Below are positions 60,168 through 64,000 of a stretch of DNA of 64,000 nucleotides, piece by piece; within the stretch, counting starts at the first letter, position 1, and every line of letters starts with the position of its first letter. Made by a program: the position numbers and the translations under genes. The stretch is from Lentzea sp. NBRC 105346. GTDB taxonomy: Bacteria > Actinomycetota > Actinomycetes > Mycobacteriales > Pseudonocardiaceae. The notes beneath the pieces were generated by a model that made no database searches, was not told the origin of the DNA, and was given only the letters and a program-made list of their open reading frames with translations. The stretch covers positions 186,001 through 250,000 of the forward strand of contig NZ_BSTQ01000013.1 in the NCBI RefSeq assembly GCF_030269605.1, in the 5' to 3' direction.

Positions 60168-61564
60168 CTAGCGGTACCGGTTCATGATGTCGCGCATCAT
60201 TCGTTGCTGCTCTGCCATCGACTGCTCTTGGATCGCTCGTTCTGTGCCTGAAAGGTTCGGCAGGTTCTCCTGAATGTTGGCGACCGCCTTCTTGAGACGG
60301 AAGTAGTTGTCGTTGTCGGGCTGGGGAAGCTCCTCGGGCTCCCTGACCTTCGGCTGTTGGTCCGGTTCGGGGTGCTTCGGTTCCTCCGGCGGCTGGTCGG
60401 GCTCCTTGTGGTGGTCTGGAAGCTCTGGTTCTTTCTCATGAGGTTGGAAGTCGGGTTCCCTGGGCGCGGACGGCTCGTCAGGCAGATGCTTGGTGTAGCC
60501 CTCGCTGTCGAAGACGTCGTCCATGTGCCGCCTGGCCTGAGTGCCGGTCTGCTCGGCTGCTTCACGGATTCCCGTCTCCGCCGCCTCCCGAATACCGACT
60601 TCGGCCGCCTCACGCCCTGCGGTCCTGGCCGCGTTGCCCGCGACACCGGCACCATCCGTCATCGCGGCGAGCGCGATGTCCGGAATCAGCTTGCCTGCCG
60701 CGGCAAAAGGATCGTTCTTCCAGCCTTCGACGTTCGCGATCGCTTTGACAGCGTCGACGGGATGGGCCGCCATGCTCGCCACACCGGCGGCCATGGTGGC
60801 CATGTTCGCCGCGTACTGGCCGGGATGAGTCAGGTTGTAGGGATCAAGCGGGTTGATCGCCCTCAACTGTTTGCCAATGCCGGCAACGCCTTCGACGGCG
60901 CTGGTCACCAACGCGGTCTGTGCGTTGACCGCGGTGTCGACCAGATCCTCCACATTGGCGCCGAGCCGGGTGAGAAATCCCGGCTTCTCCGGAGCCCGGT
61001 CCTTCGCCTTGGTGATCACTGCGGCGGCTTCGCCCGCCGCGCTCTTCACCGCGTTGCGGGCGTCTTCGAGCAGCCGCTGCGCACTCTCGCGCTTGGCCTG
61101 CCCCGGATCGCTGAACGGCGCCATTGGCGGCGGCGCGGCGTCGTGCGAGAACGTCGCGGCGAAGGCGGCCCGGTCGTGCTCGTCCGCAGCGGCCTCGTAC
61201 TGCTTCTTCGCCTGCTCGGTCGCCTGCTTGGCCTCGTTGTACAGCCGGATCGCCTCGGCGGCGTCCCGCTGTCCCTTTTCTATCGCGCCCTTGTATGTAC
61301 TGAGTGCGTCGGCCGCGGGCACGAACGCCTCGGCGGCATCGCGCCACTTCGGCAACTCATCGGCGAAGTAGCTGTTGAACTTCTCCGCCGCCTCGCCCTT
61401 CCAGTCGTTGGTGTCAAGCCTGCTCAACCCGTCGTTGGCCTCCTGGAAAGCCTTGGCAAGCTGCGCATGTTCGACACCGACTCGTCGATCTTCGCCGCGC
61501 TGCCCGGCACGAGGTCTGCCGGATCGTCCGTCTCACCCAACTCGGCGCGTCCGAACCAGCTCAC
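60168..61564 (-). pseudogene. Type VII WXG protein with apparent frameshift near the N-terminus
   Basis: Two frames join. The first, from a GTG at 61564 (overlapping the preceding stop), reads MSWFGRAELGETDDPADLVP, typical of a type VII secretion-signal domain, but stops at 61424-61426. The second frame continues from about 61480 with QLAKAFQEANDGLSRLDTND, then the WKG form of the WXG motif and YFADE (the YxxxE signal), to 60168. One base appears lost around 61455-61480. The second part alone is 419 aa, with helical regions (VGIREAAETGIREAAEQTG repeats) and a Pro/Glu/Lys/Asp-rich linker; no toxin domain recognised. Either a disabled gene or a sequencing error. Confidence 0.65.
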
Positions 61565-62094
61565 GACCGATCACCGCCCAGCGAGATGCTGTGCTGGTCA
61601 CCGTGCACGACGCTCTCCGCGTCCTTGCTGATGGACTGCCACGCCTTGCCGACGCCCTGCGCCGCCTTCTGCTCCGGGTGATCCTCAAGCGTGAACGCGT
61701 CGCTCTTCAGTTGGTCCCACGACTTGCCCGTTGGGTCGCCGGAGCCCATCGGGTTGCCGAACTCCTGGTCGAACAACCTCTTGAGGGTGTCGCTGATCTG
61801 GTCTTCCACGCCCTTGTAGGTGCCCGCGGCCTGCTGCAGCGACTTCGCCATCGCCTGGCCCTCCTGAACCAGGTGCCGCACACCCCAATGCCAACGCTCG
61901 CAGAACTCGCCCATGGCGTCCGACAACGCCTCGTCGCCGCACTCGTCCTCGTCGAGGTTCAGTTCCTCGACGGCCGCCCCGCTCGACGCCGAGTACTTGC
62001 CGCCCCACACCATCCCGCCCAGCGTTCCGATGGTGTCGTTGATGCCCTTGACCGCCAGGTTCAACGCCTCGAGATCAACCTGATAGCCGCTCAC
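61561..62094 (-). CDS. WXG100-like ESX protein, 177 aa
   Basis: GTG start. Helical with WGG near residue 30 and a conserved central block FCERWHWGVRHLVQEGQAMAKSLQQAAG. Acidic LDEDECGDEAL lies near 47. It overlaps SseB-like and WXG genes by four bases on both sides, so a tightly coupled operon. WXG100 members form helical-hairpin pairs that are secreted or guide partners for the ESX system. It is probably the partner of the WXG protein encoded next. Confidence 0.72.
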   Translation of the reverse strand: MSGYQVDLEALNLAVKGINDTIGTLGGMVWGGKYSASSGAAVEELNLDEDECGDEALSDAMGEFCERWHWGVRHLVQEGQAMAKSLQQAAGTYKGVEDQISDTLKRLFDQEFGNPMGSGDPTGKSWDQLKSDAFTLEDHPEQKAAQGVGKAWQSISKDAESVVHGDQHSISLGGDRS

Positions 62095-62453
62095 GCATCG
62101 ACCGCCAGCTCGTCGGACACGATGCCTTTCACCGGCGGCAACGCGATCATGTGCTCCGACCCGGTGTCGAACACGATGCCGGTGCGCCCCGGAAACGCGG
62201 GCAGATATGTGTCGAGCAGTCGTTCTCCTTGCACCGCGAGGTAATCAACCTCGCTCTGTGCCTTCAGATGTTGAGCGAGCTTTTCCAGGCTGGAGAACGC
62301 GGCGATCCACTTCAGACCGTTCATCTCCACCATCGGCAACGACAGTGGATCGATCCGCTGTACGTACACCGTGCTCTCCCGGAACGCCCGGATGAGCGCC
62401 TCCGGATCCCCCTCGCCCGCGCGCATGCGACGGGCCTCCTCCGTGATCGACAT
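62091..62453 (-). CDS. SseB-like domain protein
   Basis: 120 aa. The SseB N-terminal domain is suggested by ALIRAFRESTVYVQRIDPLS near 18 and GLKWIAAFSSLEKLAQHL near 48, then YLAVQGERLLDTYLPAFPG near 76, the typical order. The ATG at 62453 follows GGGGAGAG. SseB-like proteins are common in actinomycete type VII loci; function not established. First of the cluster's coupled genes. Confidence 0.75.
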   Translation of the reverse strand: MSITEEARRMRAGEGDPEALIRAFRESTVYVQRIDPLSLPMVEMNGLKWIAAFSSLEKLAQHLKAQSEVDYLAVQGERLLDTYLPAFPGRTGIVFDTGSEHMIALPPVKGIVSDELAVDA

Positions 62454-62566
62454 GCCTCTCCCCGTTGCGCCCATCCCCCCAGATCGGCCGATGCGGAACG
62501 TTACCGGCCCGTCACAACCGGTGTTCTCGGATCGTGGCGCAGAGTGGCGAGACCCACAACTCGAAG

Positions 62567-63838
62567 CTATTTGATCTTTTGTTTCAGGTGGTCAGCCATG
62601 GTCTTCGCGACAGGTGTGAACTTCTTCGCGTAGCTCGTGAGGTCCTTTGGAGACCACTCGCCGTGCCCTACCAGGCGAACAACCGTCCGGTTCATTCGAA
62701 AGATCAGGTTTGGCGATCCGATCTCGACGGCACACGCGTCGCCGTCGCCAACCTTCTCCACCTGCATTGGTGTACCAACCGCCTTACGCTGCGGTGAATT
62801 CGGATCGCAGTCACTGAACGCACGGGTGGCGTTGTCCTCATCGCGGAACGTCTCGAACTCGACGTCGAGCCCGTTCCCCTTCAGGCCGACGGAGCTGATC
62901 AACTCGGTCGACTTCCGCCTACAGGTCTGCCTGACGCCGTAGACCATCGACTCGTTCGTAGCGGCCTTCCACTTGAGCTCCCGCACGTTCGACTCGAACT
63001 CGACGACGCCCGAGTCCGGTGCGCCGGCAAGCCTCTCGAAGAGATCCCCGCTCAGGAGGTCGCAGGCGAGCGGAACCCCTTGGTAGCGGCCACTGAACTC
63101 GTACACCGTGTGCCCGCCGGGCCGTTTGGCCAGGTTGCCCGCGACTGCGTCAACGAGCTTGGTGAAGGCAGCCTTCGTGTCGATGCCGGCGATGTCGCCG
63201 AGGTTGGACGCGCGCAGATCGGCTTCGGTCCGACCGTCGGGAAACAGGATGCGCGTGTCGTAGTCACCGCTCTTCTCAGAGTCGGAGAACGTCTTGAGCC
63301 CGGCTGATGTCCCTTCGATTTCGTCGCCGATGGGGTGATCGCCGAGGAGCCGGTTGAACGGTGTCTGATCGATGCTCAGCGAGATCCGATCGAGGTGATC
63401 GTCGCGTGCATCGGAGTAGAAGCAGTGTGAGATCCCGTCGAGGTCACCCTTCACCGTCGCGTTCTCACGGGCTACTGAAGCGGGCAGATAGGTCTGGGTG
63501 ATCCAGTCGCTCGCAGTGGAACCAAAGCCTGCCGCCACAAGGACATCTGCGGGCATGACCGTGCACGCGTCCAAAACCGGTGTGGCGCCGTAGCTGACTG
63601 TTTCGTCTGCCAGGCGTTGCTTCAAGACGTTGGCATCGGGTGGGCCGGCATCCGCGATCTGGGCGGGTCCTGGCTCGCTCTTCGATTTCGTGATCAACAC
63701 CGCTGCGGTGATCCCACCGGCCACGAGGATCAGGACGGTGCAGACCAACAAGACGATCAGGCCGGTCTTCTTCGGCTTCGGCGGCGGGTAGTAGGGCTGC
63801 TGCCAGCCGTACTGCTGCGGATACTGTGGTGCGTTCAT
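62567..63838 (-). CDS. Membrane-anchored protein with two DUF3558-like modules
   Basis: 423 aa. A Pro/Tyr/Gln-rich cytoplasmic head (APQYPQQYGWQQPYYPP), one membrane helix (about 26-48: GLIVLLVCTVLILVAGGI) and an extracellular region of about 370 residues. The segment LDACTVMPADVLVAAGF near 89 and LACDLLSGDLFERLAG near 260 are both like the start of the DUF3558 domain, so the extracellular part may be a tandem pair. Cys pairs suggest disulfides. The ATG follows GAGGGGA. It is the likely membrane component at the head of the second ESX cluster. Confidence 0.68.
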   Translation of the reverse strand: MNAPQYPQQYGWQQPYYPPPKPKKTGLIVLLVCTVLILVAGGITAAVLITKSKSEPGPAQIADAGPPDANVLKQRLADETVSYGATPVLDACTVMPADVLVAAGFGSTASDWITQTYLPASVARENATVKGDLDGISHCFYSDARDDHLDRISLSIDQTPFNRLLGDHPIGDEIEGTSAGLKTFSDSEKSGDYDTRILFPDGRTEADLRASNLGDIAGIDTKAAFTKLVDAVAGNLAKRPGGHTVYEFSGRYQGVPLACDLLSGDLFERLAGAPDSGVVEFESNVRELKWKAATNESMVYGVRQTCRRKSTELISSVGLKGNGLDVEFETFRDEDNATRAFSDCDPNSPQRKAVGTPMQVEKVGDGDACAVEIGSPNLIFRMNRTVVRLVGHGEWSPKDLTSYAKKFTPVAKTMADHLKQKIK

Positions 63839-64000
63839 GGTTCCCCTCGTGCCTGGCCTGCCCTCCCCGGCAGGAACGATGCGGAACGTACCCGAACAAG
63901 CACTCAGCGTCGCATTGATCAGGGTCGCGGGAGCCCGGGACGAGTTCGATATCCGACACGAAGCGCGACCACCCGAAGTCGGTGGAACCAACTTCAGGTG

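Overview
The window is very GC-rich, uses many GTG and TTG starts and is densely packed with short overlaps between genes. It carries HspR-controlled chaperones, SARP-type and SigE-family regulators, F420-type and type VII secretion (ESX) genes. This fits a filamentous actinomycete, probably Pseudonocardiaceae (Lentzea, Saccharothrix or Amycolatopsis type); that placement is inference from gene content. From memory, much of the core gene set (dnaK-grpE-dnaJ-hspR, purA, a DUF3151 gene, fba, DedA, a GH76-like gene, spoU, pyrE, clpB) matches the Mycobacterium tuberculosis Rv0350-Rv0384 region in rearranged order. So this looks like conserved chromosome with accessory inserts. I see no rRNA, tRNA, CRISPR array, insertion sequence or prophage, and no stretch over 300 bases without a gene or site.

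Layout. 1-2.2 kb: tail of an SMR efflux pump, its TetR regulator, an unknown gene, and a lipoprotein with a repeated SGD/SGH pattern. 2.2-7.4 kb: heat-shock operon dnaK-grpE-dnaJ-hspR behind two HspR operators (HAIR), with a nested palindrome between grpE and dnaJ, followed by a ClpS-like gene and a DUF2017-like gene. 7.4-13.5 kb: methyltransferase/flavohemoglobin pair, flavin-binding protein, DHA2 efflux pump with a palindromic operator, VOC protein, secreted beta-helix lyase. 13.5-21.2 kb: large SARP/NB-ARC regulator divergent from clpB (third HAIR), cytochrome P450, membrane-anchored protein. 21.2-24.1 kb: sorting-signal microprotein, SDR, and a three-gene ESX substrate cluster. 24.1-28.3 kb: pyrE, DUF2784, hydrolase, SpoU methyltransferase, GH76-like protein. 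28.3-31.4 kb: LacI plus isomerase facing PfkB plus a P-loop kinase. 31.4-38.3 kb: two DedA proteins, FAD-linked oxidase, and the GlcNAc/chitin set (GH18 chitinase, nagA, nagK) with two DasR-like sites. 38.4-43.3 kb: sigma factor, YCII protein, SDR, aldo/keto reductase, F420-type oxidoreductase, DUF427 and fba. 43.3-49.3 kb: membrane protein, DUF3151, FUSC transporter, secreted HNH nuclease, diacylglycerol-kinase-like protein, purA. 49.3-59.6 kb: membrane M48 peptidase, glycerophosphodiesterase, Na+/H+ antiporter, UBP zinc finger, TRAP-TAXI uptake system, purD. 59.6-63.8 kb: a second ESX cluster on the minus strand, with an apparent frameshift in its main WXG protein.

How the parts connect. 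HspR, encoded last in the dnaK operon, should repress both dnaK and clpB through the three HAIR sites. The chitinase and nagK-nagA share DasR-like operators, giving a route from chitin to GlcNAc-6-P to GlcN-6-P; nagB is not here. The LacI/isomerase/PfkB/kinase block looks like catabolism of an unidentified sugar, with no transporter in the block. Neither ESX cluster contains secretion machinery (no EccC, EccD or MycP), so both should depend on apparatus encoded elsewhere. Many genes show a TANNNT box 6-8 bases before the start codon, suggesting widespread leaderless transcription. Four near-perfect long hairpins mark transcript ends, three of them apparently of one repeat family.
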